A DNA stretch of 64,000 nt from contig JACKLW010000017.1 of NCBI GenBank assembly GCA_024235715.1, positions 1 to 64,000 of the forward strand, read 5' to 3'. The stretch comes from Accumulibacter sp. Its GTDB lineage: Bacteria; Pseudomonadota; Gammaproteobacteria; Burkholderiales; Rhodocyclaceae. Of this stretch, positions 54,943 through 62,951 are shown one piece after another. The position numbers and the translations under genes are program-made. The notes beneath the pieces are model-generated. The model did no database searches and was not told the origin of the DNA. It saw nothing but the letters and a program-made list of their open reading frames with translations. How positions within the stretch are numbered: the first letter of the stretch is position 1; each line of letters starts with the position of its first letter.

Positions 54943-55881
54943 ATGTCCTTGTTCGCCAGCCGCGCCGACCTTCCGAACAGCATGCCGCCCGTCATCCCGA
55001 TCCGTTACATCGAACCCGTCTACCGCCCGCCCAGCGAAGCGGAATCGCTGATCCTGCCGATCACCGACGGTTGTTCGTGGAATCACTGCACCTTCTGCGA
55101 GATGTACACCGCGCCGCAGAAGCGCTTTCGTGCGCGTGACGAAGCCGAGGTGCTGGAAAGCATCCAGCGCACCGGAGAGCGTTTCGGCAGCGACATCCGG
55201 CGCGTCTTCCTGGCCGACGGCGACGCCCTGGTGCTGCCGACTCGCCGCCTGCTGGCGACACTCGAGGCCATCCGTACGCACCTCCCCGCGGTTCGCCGCG
55301 TGTCGAGCTACTGTCTGCCACGCAACCTGCGCCGCAAGTCGGTCGACGAACTGCGCGAACTGGCCGCCGCCGGCCTGTCGATCGCCTACGTCGGCGCCGA
55401 GTCGGGCGACGATGAAGTCCTCGAACGCGTCAACAAGGGCGAAACCTGGGCGTCGACGCGCGAGGCGCTCGACAAGCTCGGCGCCGCCGGCATCACGCGC
55501 TCGGTGATGATTCTCAACGGTCTCGCCGGCCCGGCGCTGTCCCTGCGCCACGCCGAGAACTCGGCGCGCCTGCTCAATGCCACGCAACCCGAGTACCTGG
55601 CGACGCTGGTGGTCAGCTTCCCGGTCGGCGAGGAACGCTTCCGCGATGGCTTCCCAGGCTGGCGGCCGCTGAGCCGGCACGAGCTGTTCGTCGAGATGGC
55701 GCACTTTCTCGAACACCTGCAGCTCGAACGCACCGTCTTCCGCAGCGACCACGCATCGAACTGGCTGGTGCTCAAGGGCACCCTCGGCGCCGACAAGCAG
55801 CGCCTGTTGAAACAGGTGCGCCAGGCGATTGCCGACCCGGATGCCGCTATGCTGCGGCCGGCGTGGGCGCGGGGACTGTAG
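54943..55881 (+). CDS. radical SAM protein with C-x4-C-x2-C cluster motif
   Basis: A 312-residue radical SAM enzyme. The cluster cysteines are C44, C49 and C52 in TDGCSWNHCTFCEMY, so spacing is C-x4-C-x2-C rather than the classical C-x3-C-x2-C. After that come VFLADGDALVLPTRRLL (the GGE-like SAM region) and VGAESGDDEVLERVNKGETW (read in halves). I know of similar proteins in anaerobes and Proteobacteria only as uncharacterised members. The substrate is unknown. The sirtuin-like gene begins immediately after its stop codon, which suggests a shared transcript. Confidence 0.9.
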   Translation: MSLFASRADLPNSMPPVIPIRYIEPVYRPPSEAESLILPITDGCSWNHCTFCEMYTAPQKRFRARDEAEVLESIQRTGERFGSDIRRVFLADGDALVLPTRRLLATLEAIRTHLPAVRRVSSYCLPRNLRRKSVDELRELAAAGLSIAYVGAESGDDEVLERVNKGETWASTREALDKLGAAGITRSVMILNGLAGPALSLRHAENSARLLNATQPEYLATLVVSFPVGEERFRDGFPGWRPLSRHELFVEMAHFLEHLQLERTVFRSDHASNWLVLKGTLGADKQRLLKQVRQAIADPDAAMLRPAWARGL

Positions 55882-56694
55882 GTGGCTGCCGATTTCCAGC
55901 GCTGCGCCGAGCTGATCGGCCAGGCCGACGGCCTGCTCGTCACTGCCGGCGCCGGCATCGGCGTCGATTCCGGCCTGCCCGACTTTCGCGGTCCGCAGGG
56001 TTTCTGGGGCGCCTACCCGGCGCTCGGTCGGGCGCGCATCGCCTTCGAGCAGATTGCCAACCCGGCTGCCTTCGACGCCACGCCCCGCCTCGCCTGGGGC
56101 TTCTACGCACACCGTCTGCAGCTCTACCGGCGCACCCTCCCGCACCAGGGCTTCGCCATCCTGCGTGAGATCGGCGAACGACTGGCGCAAGGCACATTCG
56201 TGTTCACCAGCAATGTCGACGGGCAATTCCAGAAAGCCGGTTTCCCTGGCGACCGGATCAGCGAGTGCCACGGTTCGATCCATCACCTGCAGTGCAGCGA
56301 CGGTTGCCGCGGCCGTATCTGGCCGGCGGACGACTTCGACCCTGAAATCGACGAGGAGCAGTGTCTGCTGACGTCGGAACCGCCGCGCTGCCCCCGCTGC
56401 CAGAAGATCGCCCGCCCGAACATCCTGATGTTCGGCGACTGGGGATGGCTCAGCGAACGCAGCGATGCCCAGCAACGCCGCCTGCAATCATGGCTCGACA
56501 GGGTCGAGCGCTTGCTGGTGATCGAGGTCGGCGCCGGCACCAGCATCCCCGGCGTGCGCCGGATGGGCGAGCGTCGCCCGGGGCAGTTGATCCGCATCAA
56601 TGCCCGCGAGCCGCAACTGCCCGCCGGCAAGGGTGTATCGGTCGCCGCGGGCGGACTGGAGGCGCTGCGCGAAATCGCGGCTCGTCTCGACTAG
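55882..56694 (+). CDS. SIR2-family NAD-dependent deacylase-like protein
   Basis: A 270-residue sirtuin. NAD site: TAGAGIGVDSGLPDFRG (21-37) and TSNVDGQFQKAG (109-120). Catalytic H130 in ECHGSIHHLQC. Zinc cysteines C138, C142 (spacing x3 instead of the usual x2) and C170, C173 (PRCPRCQ). Sirtuins remove acyl groups from lysine with NAD, and some bacterial relatives are ADP-ribosyltransferases or NADases. The N-V-D-G-Q-F segment differs from the common N-I-D-G-L-H, so activity is not certain. The start is GTG 55882, directly after the radical SAM stop. Confidence 0.87.
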   Translation: MAADFQRCAELIGQADGLLVTAGAGIGVDSGLPDFRGPQGFWGAYPALGRARIAFEQIANPAAFDATPRLAWGFYAHRLQLYRRTLPHQGFAILREIGERLAQGTFVFTSNVDGQFQKAGFPGDRISECHGSIHHLQCSDGCRGRIWPADDFDPEIDEEQCLLTSEPPRCPRCQKIARPNILMFGDWGWLSERSDAQQRRLQSWLDRVERLLVIEVGAGTSIPGVRRMGERRPGQLIRINAREPQLPAGKGVSVAAGGLEALREIAARLD

Positions 56695-56719
56695 CCGGCT
56701 CGCGTAGCGCGACGCCGCT

Positions 56720-57898
56720 TCACAGCGGCGGCGGCATGCGGTCGCGGCGAAACGGCAGGTGCGCCGCCGCCTGCTCGCGGTAGCCGGCCAGCGCCTGACC
56801 CTGCAGCGAGAGATGGCGGGCGAGCAGCTCGCGCATGCCGGGGTCGTCGATCCAGTGCGCCGAGCGTACGACGGTCGGCGTGAAGCCGCGCGACAGCTTG
56901 TGCTCGCCACCGGCACCGGGTTCGAAGCGGCGCAGACCCTGCTGCAGGCAATAGGCGATCCCCTGGTAGAAACAGAGTTCGAAGTGCAGGCTGTGGTAAT
57001 TGCCGCTGCACCCCCAATAGCGTCCATAGAGCGCCTCGTCGCTGCGAAAGCAGAGTGCGACGGCAACCGGCAGCCCACGATCGCGGGCAATGAAGGCCAC
57101 CATCCGGCGACCCAGGGCCTGCGCCAGATCGGCGAAACAGGCCGCCGAAAAGACGGCATGATTGTTGAACCGGTCGAAGGTGTCCGCGTAGAGGGCGTGC
57201 AGCAGCGGCCATTCGGCTGGCTCGATTTCGTCACCATGACGGGTTTCGATGGACAGGCCGCTATCCTGCACCCGCCGTCTTTCGGCGCGCACCTTGCGGC
57301 GCTTGGCGGCGCTGAAGCTCGCCAGATAGCCGTCGAAATCGCCGCAGCCGGGATCAGTCCAGTGAAACTGCACGTCGTGGCTGATCAGCAGACCCTGGCT
57401 CTGCAACAGGGTCGCCTCGTCGTCGGCCGGCAGGGCCACGTGCCAGGACGACAGCCCGGCCTCGCCGAGTAGAAGCCGCGCGCCATCGATCAGCGCCTGG
57501 CGAATGCCTGCCGCTTGCGGCCCGGCGGCGGCCAGCAGGCGCGGCCCGGCCGCAGGGGTGTGCGGCAGGCAGCTCATCAGCTTCGGATAGTACTTACGGC
57601 CGAGCTGCCGATAGGCAGCCGCCCAGGACCAGTCGTAGATGAAGTCGCCATGCGAATGAGTCTTCAGATACAGCGGCAACAGGCCGACGATCCGACCGCG
57701 TTCGTCGCTCGCCAGCAGGTGACGGGCCGCCCATCCCCACTCGCGCGCCGCCGCGCCGTGCCGTTCGATGATGCTCAGGAAGTCGGCGTTCAGAAAGGGA
57801 TGGCCAACGGGACAGAGGCGATTCCAGTCCTGGCGCGCAATGGCGCTGGCCGAACGCACGCTGCGGCAAGAGATGCTGGGCGGCAAGGCAGTCTCCAC
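56720..57898 (-). CDS. FemAB-like GNAT-fold protein (DUF482 / COG3146)
   Basis: A 392-residue protein of the peptidoglycan-biosynthesis/recognition-like FemAB group. Recognisable segments are WNRLCPVGHPFLNADFLSIIE at the N-terminus (read in halves), LYLKTHSHGDFIYDWSW, HYQWTDP-like FHWTDPGCGDFDGYL and the C-terminal ARFEPGAGGEHKLSRGFTP-like segment RRFEPGAGGEHKLSRGF. Relatives are annotated as N-acyltransferases without known substrate. The GTG start at 57898 has GGAG eight bases upstream. It follows rlmA by 19 bp and is probably co-transcribed. Confidence 0.85.
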   Translation of the reverse strand: METALPPSISCRSVRSASAIARQDWNRLCPVGHPFLNADFLSIIERHGAAAREWGWAARHLLASDERGRIVGLLPLYLKTHSHGDFIYDWSWAAAYRQLGRKYYPKLMSCLPHTPAAGPRLLAAAGPQAAGIRQALIDGARLLLGEAGLSSWHVALPADDEATLLQSQGLLISHDVQFHWTDPGCGDFDGYLASFSAAKRRKVRAERRRVQDSGLSIETRHGDEIEPAEWPLLHALYADTFDRFNNHAVFSAACFADLAQALGRRMVAFIARDRGLPVAVALCFRSDEALYGRYWGCSGNYHSLHFELCFYQGIAYCLQQGLRRFEPGAGGEHKLSRGFTPTVVRSAHWIDDPGMRELLARHLSLQGQALAGYREQAAAHLPFRRDRMPPPL

Positions 57899-57917
57899 TA
57901 TTGAATCTCCGGCGGCA

Positions 57918-58763
57918 TCAGCGAGAAGCCTGGCGCCGAAAACAGCTCAGGCGCACGTCCACGCTGACCGACAAGGCCGTCAGTTGTGCAGCAAGCGCGC
58001 GACGCTCGGCGTTGGCGCGGTAGAGATGCGGGGTCATCGCCAGCAAATCGGCAATCGGCTCCCCGCCGCAGAGATCCAGTGAATAGCCGATGCTTTCGCT
58101 GCCCAGCGCGGCAAAGCTCGCCGCTGCCGGCAGCGCGGCAGGGCGTTCGGGTTTCAGGCTGGGATAGATGATCGCGCGCAGTTCGCGCAGGTGATCCGGC
58201 CCGGCATCGAGCTGCAGCAACAGGCCGCCCGGCCTGAGCACGCGCGCAAACTCGGCATAGACCGGGAAACCGAAAATGCACAGCACACGGTCGAGCATGC
58301 CCGGCTGCACCGGCAGCCGCGCGTTGCTGCCGACGACCCAGTTCGGCCGCTTGTCCTGCCTGGCGGCTGACAACACCGCCCACTTGGAGATATCCAGCCC
58401 AAGCAGGGCCAGCGCCTGGCGCTCGCCCGTCGCCGCCGCCAGCTGGCGCAGGTAGTAACCTTCGCCGCAGCCGGCGTCGAGGCAACTGGCCGTGACTGGC
58501 AGATCCGCCAGCGCCGCCTGACTCAGCGCGGCGGCAAGTGGCTGGTAGAAGCCGGCGTTCAGGAAGCGCCGGCGGGCGGCGACCATCTCCCTGCTGTCGC
58601 CGGGGTCGCGCGAGCGCTTGTTCTGTACCGGCAGCAAGTGCGTATAGCCACAACCGGCAATGTCGAAAGCATGACCGGAGGGGCAGCGCCAGCTGACCCC
58701 GTCGTTCTGCAAGGGAATGCCATCCAGCGGGCAGGCCAGCGCCTGAAACGGGGAAATGGTCAT
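57918..58763 (-). CDS. rlmA: 23S rRNA (guanine-N1)-methyltransferase, RlmA-like
   Basis: A 281-residue SAM-dependent methyltransferase that matches RlmA(I), which methylates N1 of a guanine in helix 35 of 23S rRNA (G745 in E. coli). The family segment GYTHLLPVQNKRSRDPGDS is nearly identical, and the SAM motif is CLDAGCGEGYYLRQL. The zinc-finger ligands align at C11, D14, C27, H31, where E. coli has C5, C8, C21, H25, so one cysteine is replaced by aspartate. The ATG at 58763 lies in the last of five 11-bp repeats and overlaps the stop of a four-codon minicistron. FemAB-like gene downstream. Confidence 0.93.
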   Translation of the reverse strand: MTISPFQALACPLDGIPLQNDGVSWRCPSGHAFDIAGCGYTHLLPVQNKRSRDPGDSREMVAARRRFLNAGFYQPLAAALSQAALADLPVTASCLDAGCGEGYYLRQLAAATGERQALALLGLDISKWAVLSAARQDKRPNWVVGSNARLPVQPGMLDRVLCIFGFPVYAEFARVLRPGGLLLQLDAGPDHLRELRAIIYPSLKPERPAALPAAASFAALGSESIGYSLDLCGGEPIADLLAMTPHLYRANAERRALAAQLTALSVSVDVRLSCFRRQASR

Positions 58764-58812
58764 CGAGCGGTCATCGAGCGGTCATCGAGCGGTCATCGAG
58801 CGGTCATCTAGC
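58758..58812 (-). repeat. five 11-bp tandem repeats encoding overlapping MTAR minicistrons upstream of rlmA
   Basis: On the plus strand the unit is ggtcatcgagc, repeated at 58758, 58769, 58780, 58791 and (one mismatch) 58802. Read on the minus strand each gives ATG-ACC-GCT-CGA-TGA, a four-codon ORF. Starts are at 58807, 58796, 58785, 58774. Each TGA overlaps the next ATG (ATGA), and the last overlaps the rlmA ATG at 58763. An AGGA (58821-58818) lies ten bases before the first ATG; no ribosome binding site lies nearer to rlmA. Confidence 0.9.
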
Positions 58813-58912
58813 GTGCGTCCTGGCAGGCCGCCGAAGCGGGTAGCGAAGCGAGCGTATTCCACAGCCGACCCTCGGGCAGTGACGGACTGCCCGGATGGCG
58901 GCCACGGGCATT

Positions 58913-59968
58913 CTAGGCCCCGGCACGCCACTGCATGGGACTGCGCTTCGACCAGCTGCGAAATGCCCGCGAGAATGCATTCGAATCCTCATAGTGCAGC
59001 GCAGCGGCAATCGCGGCCACGGAAAGAGCGGTGTTCTGGAGCAGCTGCTTGGCCAGCTCGAAGCGTGCCTCCGTGATCAGCGCCCGCAGGCTCTTCCCCT
59101 CCCTTTCCAGGCGCCGCCGCAAGGTCCGCGGGTGAATCGCGAACAGCCTGGCCACCACCTCGCCCGAAGCCATTCCGCTGAGCACGATTTGCGGCAGAAC
59201 AAGTGCCACATGATCAGCGAGACGCATCGGCACCTTGGCCTCCGCCTCCCGAATCGCCGCGGCGACGAGCGCGTACAGTGCCGGGTCCGCTCCTTGAATT
59301 GGCCTGTCGAGCCAGGAAGAGGCGAAGACCAGCCCGGAAACTTCGGCGTCGAAACTGACGTTGGCGCCGAACAGCCGCTGATAGGCGGCGGAATCGGTCG
59401 GTCGAGCGTGCGCAAACTGGACCCGCAACGCCTTCCACGCCGGCCCGCAGAGTTCCGCCATGATGGCATGGCCAATGGCCATCGCGCCATCCAGGATTTG
59501 CGACGATCCCGGCGTGCCGTGGCGGTAGACCGAATAGCCGAGAATGACGCGAGAGGGGTCCGGAGCGAGCAACACGGGCGCCGCGCCGCGGTCGTGAATA
59601 TGGAAATGCAGCAGCAGGCCGCGAATTGCCTCACCCACCGTGGCCGAATTTCCCAGCAGGCAGCCGAGTGGGCCAAGGCGCTGCAGGTCGAAGCGTTCGC
59701 CGACCAGCAGTCCGAAGTGAGCGCAGCCGGTGAGCGCCACACAGGTCTCCAGGAGAGCGCCCAGAACCTCGATCCTGATGCGGTTTTCAGGATCGTCGAA
59801 TAGCCGCAGATCGACGCCCGCCTGCGCGAACGCACTTTGCGGGCTGACGCCAAACTCGGCGAGGAGCACCGGGATGGCCAGCACCGGGCCGACGCGAATC
59901 TCGCCGGGCCCGCCGATCGCCAGCGAAGGCGGCAACAGCGGCGGCTTCGCTCCGGGGTCCTTCTTCAT
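58913..59968 (-). CDS. AraC-family transcriptional regulator
   Basis: A 351-residue regulator with an N-terminal arabinose-binding-type (AraC ligand-binding, ToxT/VirS-like) domain over the first 200 or so residues. A C-terminal double helix-turn-helix domain follows (about 255-345): FAIHPRTLRRRLEREGKSLRALI and ALHYEDSNAFSRAFRSWS, read in halves. The ligand is unknown. The ATG at 59968 is preceded by GGGAGG at good spacing; the longer frame to 60109 runs into the divergent promoter region. It diverges from the sulfatase gene, so regulation of that gene is likely (inference). Confidence 0.9.
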   Translation of the reverse strand: MKKDPGAKPPLLPPSLAIGGPGEIRVGPVLAIPVLLAEFGVSPQSAFAQAGVDLRLFDDPENRIRIEVLGALLETCVALTGCAHFGLLVGERFDLQRLGPLGCLLGNSATVGEAIRGLLLHFHIHDRGAAPVLLAPDPSRVILGYSVYRHGTPGSSQILDGAMAIGHAIMAELCGPAWKALRVQFAHARPTDSAAYQRLFGANVSFDAEVSGLVFASSWLDRPIQGADPALYALVAAAIREAEAKVPMRLADHVALVLPQIVLSGMASGEVVARLFAIHPRTLRRRLEREGKSLRALITEARFELAKQLLQNTALSVAAIAAALHYEDSNAFSRAFRSWSKRSPMQWRAGA

Positions 59969-60072
59969 CGCTCTGCTCGCCTCCCTTTCGGTAATCACGT
60001 GGACACATTGCGCGTGTGCGCTGCGGGCGGCGTTGGCGCCACGGCCAGCAGGCGCAGAAAATGTCCGGAATT

Positions 60073-60107
60073 GCAAGACATCATAGCGCGCAATCTTGCT
60101 ATATTGC
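60073..60107 (+). promoter_or_regulatory. candidate operator and -10 box of the arylsulfatase gene
   Basis: Two overlapping inverted repeats lie between the divergent AraC-type regulator and the sulfatase: GCAAGA 60073-60078 with TCTTGC 60094-60099, and GCAAT 60090-60094 with ATTGC 60103-60107. A good -10, TATATT at 60100-60105, is present without a consensus -35, the usual look of an activator-dependent promoter. Binding by the neighbouring regulator is inferred. Confidence 0.4.
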
Positions 60108-60135
60108 ATTCTGCATAGCTACTCAGGAGGAAACC

Positions 60136-62655
60136 ATGTCCAAGATTCGCAGTTTGACGAAGGCACTATGCCTGCTCTTCGCTGCCCTGTCGGTCGCCGG
60201 CCCGGTGTCGGCGCAACAGGTCACCGGCACCCTCGGATCACCCAGCGCCACCACTACCATCCCGGGCAATCAATTGCCCGCGCCGCAGCCGAAATTCGGG
60301 GGGGTGATCAAGGACAATGCGGTGAACTCCACGCAATGGTGGGCACCGCGCATCGTGCCGCCCAAGAGCGCGCCGAACATTCTGTTCATCATGACCGACG
60401 ACGCGGGCTTCGGCGTTCCGAGCACCTTCGGCGGTGTGATCCCGACGCCCACCATGGACCGCATCGCCAACGCGGGCCTGCGTTACAACCGCATGTTCTC
60501 GACTTCGCTGTGCTCGCCGACTCGTGCCGCGTCGCTCACCGGTCGCAACCACCACTCGGTCGGCTTTGGTGTGATCGCCGAGCAGGCCACCGGCTACCCG
60601 GGCTACGACAGTGTCATTGGCGTGGACAATGCGACCATTGGCCGCATACTGCGCGACAATGGTTACGCGACGGCGTGGTTCGGCAAGGACCACAACACGC
60701 CGACCTACGAGGCCAGCCAGGCCGGGCCGTTCAGCCAGTGGCCAACCGGCATGGGCTTCGACTACTTCTATGGCTTCGTCGGTGGCGACGCCAACCAGTG
60801 GGGACCGAACCTGTTCCGCAACACCACGCAGATCTATCCGTTCGAAGGCAAGCCACCGGGTGAATGGAACCTGATCACCGCGATGGCCGACGACGCCATC
60901 GACTGGATGACGCGAATCCACCAGACCAATCCCGACCAGCCGATCTTCCTGTACTACGTGCCTGGCGCCAGCCATGCGCCGCACCACCCGAAGAAGGAGT
61001 GGGTCGACAAAATCCACGCGATGCACCTCTTCGACGGCGGCTACGAGAAGCTGCGCGAAACCATCTTCAAAAACCAGCAGAAGCTCGGCGTGATTCCCAA
61101 GGGCCTGGAGCTGACGCCCTGGCCGGACGATCTCCTGACGCCCTGGGATAAACTCACGCCCGAAGCGAAAAAACTCTTCATACGCCAGGTGGAGGTGTTC
61201 GCCGCCTACGTGGCCTACAACGATTACGAAGTCGGCCGTGTAATCCAGGCCTTCGAGGATCTCGGCCGGCTCGACAACACGCTGGTCATCTACCAGAACG
61301 GCGACAACGGCACCAGTGGCGAGGGCGGGCCGGAAGGCACGTTCAACGAGGTGGCGTTCTTTAACGGCGTGGCGCCCCCCGTCGATGTGCAGATGAAGTT
61401 CTACGACGTCTGGGGCACCGAGCAGACCTACAACCACATGTCGGCCGGTTGGGCCTGGGCCTTTGATACGCCGTTCGACTGGTTCAAGCAGAATGCTTCA
61501 CGACTCGGCGGCATCAACCAGAACATGGTGGTGATGTGGCCCGACCGCATCAAGGACAAGGGCGCGCTGCGCGAGCAGTTCGTGCATGTGATCGACTTCG
61601 TGCCCACATTCCTGGAGGCCACTGGCATCCCCGCGCCCGAAGTGGTTGATGGCATCAAGCAAAAACCGATCGAAGGCACCAGCTTTCTGTACACCTTCGA
61701 CGCCAGGAACGCCAAGGCGGAGTCCCAGCACAAGACGCAGTATTTCGAGATGATGGGCCAGTGGGCGATATACCACGACGGCTGGTTGATGAGTACCAAG
61801 GCCAATCGCGCGCCGTGGCAGGCGTTCCTGCCGACCAATCCCGACCCGCTGAACAATCAGGTCTTCCAGCTCTACGATCTGAGCAGCAGTTGGAACCAGT
61901 CGGTGGACATTGCCGCACAGCACCCGGACAAGGTGACGGAGATGCGGGCGATGTTCCTTGAGGAAGCCAAAAAGTATCAGGTACTTCCGCTTGATGCTTC
62001 GGTCGGAGCCCGCGTTGCGAGTGCGCGTCCGAGCCTCACCGCCGGCCGCACGGAGTACGTCTATACGCGGCCGATGACTGGTCTGCCGCAGGGCGATGCA
62101 CCCTACCTGCTCGATACCTCCTACACCATCACTGCCGACATCACCGTTCCGGAAGGCGGTGCCGAAGGGATGATTGTGACCTCCGGCGGACGCTTTGCGG
62201 GCTTCGGCATGTATCTGCTCAAGGGCAAGCCGGTGTTCCTGTGGAACCTGCTCGATCTGGAGCGCGTCAAGTGGGAGGGTCCAACAGCGCTCACGCCCGG
62301 CAAGCACACCATTGAATTCGAGTCCAAGTATGACGGACTCGGTGTGGGTACGATGGCGTACAACAACTTCTCGGGCATTGGCCGGCCCGCGGACACCACC
62401 TTCAAGGTAGATGGCAAGGTGGTCGCGACCAAGAGGATGGAGAAGACGATTCCCATCATCCTGCAGTGGGATGAGAGCTTCGACATCGGCTCCGACACCA
62501 TCACGGGCGTGAACGACGCGGACTACAAGCCGCCATTCCCACTGACCGCCAAGCTCAACAAGCTGACGATCAAGGTCGACCGTCCGAAGCTTTCGCCCGA
62601 GGACGTCAAGAAGTTCGAGGAAGCCTTGAAGAAAGTGGAATCCGCCCGCGAGTGA
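60136..62655 (+). CDS. exported arylsulfatase (formylglycine-dependent)
   Basis: An 839-residue type I sulfatase with a signal peptide (residues 1 to about 26, cleaved after VSA-Q). Metal-binding aspartates are in NILFIMTDDAGFG (D88, D89). The modification site is C126-S-P-T-R in TSLCSPTRAASLTGRNHHSV, where the cysteine becomes formylglycine. It then has the family lysine region AWFGKDHNTP and NGTSGEGGPEG. A C-terminal beta-sandwich of about 230 residues follows, as in the Pseudomonas-type alkyl/arylsulfatase group. It should release sulfate from esters in the periplasm. AGGAGG precedes the ATG. No formylglycine-generating enzyme is encoded in the window. Confidence 0.92.
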   Translation: MSKIRSLTKALCLLFAALSVAGPVSAQQVTGTLGSPSATTTIPGNQLPAPQPKFGGVIKDNAVNSTQWWAPRIVPPKSAPNILFIMTDDAGFGVPSTFGGVIPTPTMDRIANAGLRYNRMFSTSLCSPTRAASLTGRNHHSVGFGVIAEQATGYPGYDSVIGVDNATIGRILRDNGYATAWFGKDHNTPTYEASQAGPFSQWPTGMGFDYFYGFVGGDANQWGPNLFRNTTQIYPFEGKPPGEWNLITAMADDAIDWMTRIHQTNPDQPIFLYYVPGASHAPHHPKKEWVDKIHAMHLFDGGYEKLRETIFKNQQKLGVIPKGLELTPWPDDLLTPWDKLTPEAKKLFIRQVEVFAAYVAYNDYEVGRVIQAFEDLGRLDNTLVIYQNGDNGTSGEGGPEGTFNEVAFFNGVAPPVDVQMKFYDVWGTEQTYNHMSAGWAWAFDTPFDWFKQNASRLGGINQNMVVMWPDRIKDKGALREQFVHVIDFVPTFLEATGIPAPEVVDGIKQKPIEGTSFLYTFDARNAKAESQHKTQYFEMMGQWAIYHDGWLMSTKANRAPWQAFLPTNPDPLNNQVFQLYDLSSSWNQSVDIAAQHPDKVTEMRAMFLEEAKKYQVLPLDASVGARVASARPSLTAGRTEYVYTRPMTGLPQGDAPYLLDTSYTITADITVPEGGAEGMIVTSGGRFAGFGMYLLKGKPVFLWNLLDLERVKWEGPTALTPGKHTIEFESKYDGLGVGTMAYNNFSGIGRPADTTFKVDGKVVATKRMEKTIPIILQWDESFDIGSDTITGVNDADYKPPFPLTAKLNKLTIKVDRPKLSPEDVKKFEEALKKVESARE

Positions 62656-62951
62656 GCCGTCGCGATTGCCGGCGCCGTACGGCGTCGGCGGCTGCCAATA
62701 CCAGCATTTGCGCTGACCGGCAAGCCGCTACACGCGGGCGCAGGCCGGAACTCGCCAGACCTGCGCAGCAGAGTGAATAACTGATTGGCTTCGCTGGTGT
62801 GGAATGTGAGGGCCACTCCGCAAGGAGTGGCCCTCGGTCTTGCGACCCTTACGGCCGCCGTACGGAGCAAGGAGCGCGATGCAGCACCACCTTCTGCCCC
62901 GCGTGTATCGCGGCTCTCACCAGCCAACCCCATTCAGCGAGGGAACGATCC
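62656..62951. other. intergenic region with two hairpins
   Basis: About 296 bp without a gene. A perfect 11-bp stem, AGGGCCACTCC 62809-62819 with GGAGTGGCCCT 62824-62834, has a GCAA tetraloop; a partial palindrome CGCCGTACGGCG lies at 62673-62684. Neither has a clear T-tract. The first may be an RNA processing or stability element between the sulfatase and the next gene. Confidence 0.5.
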
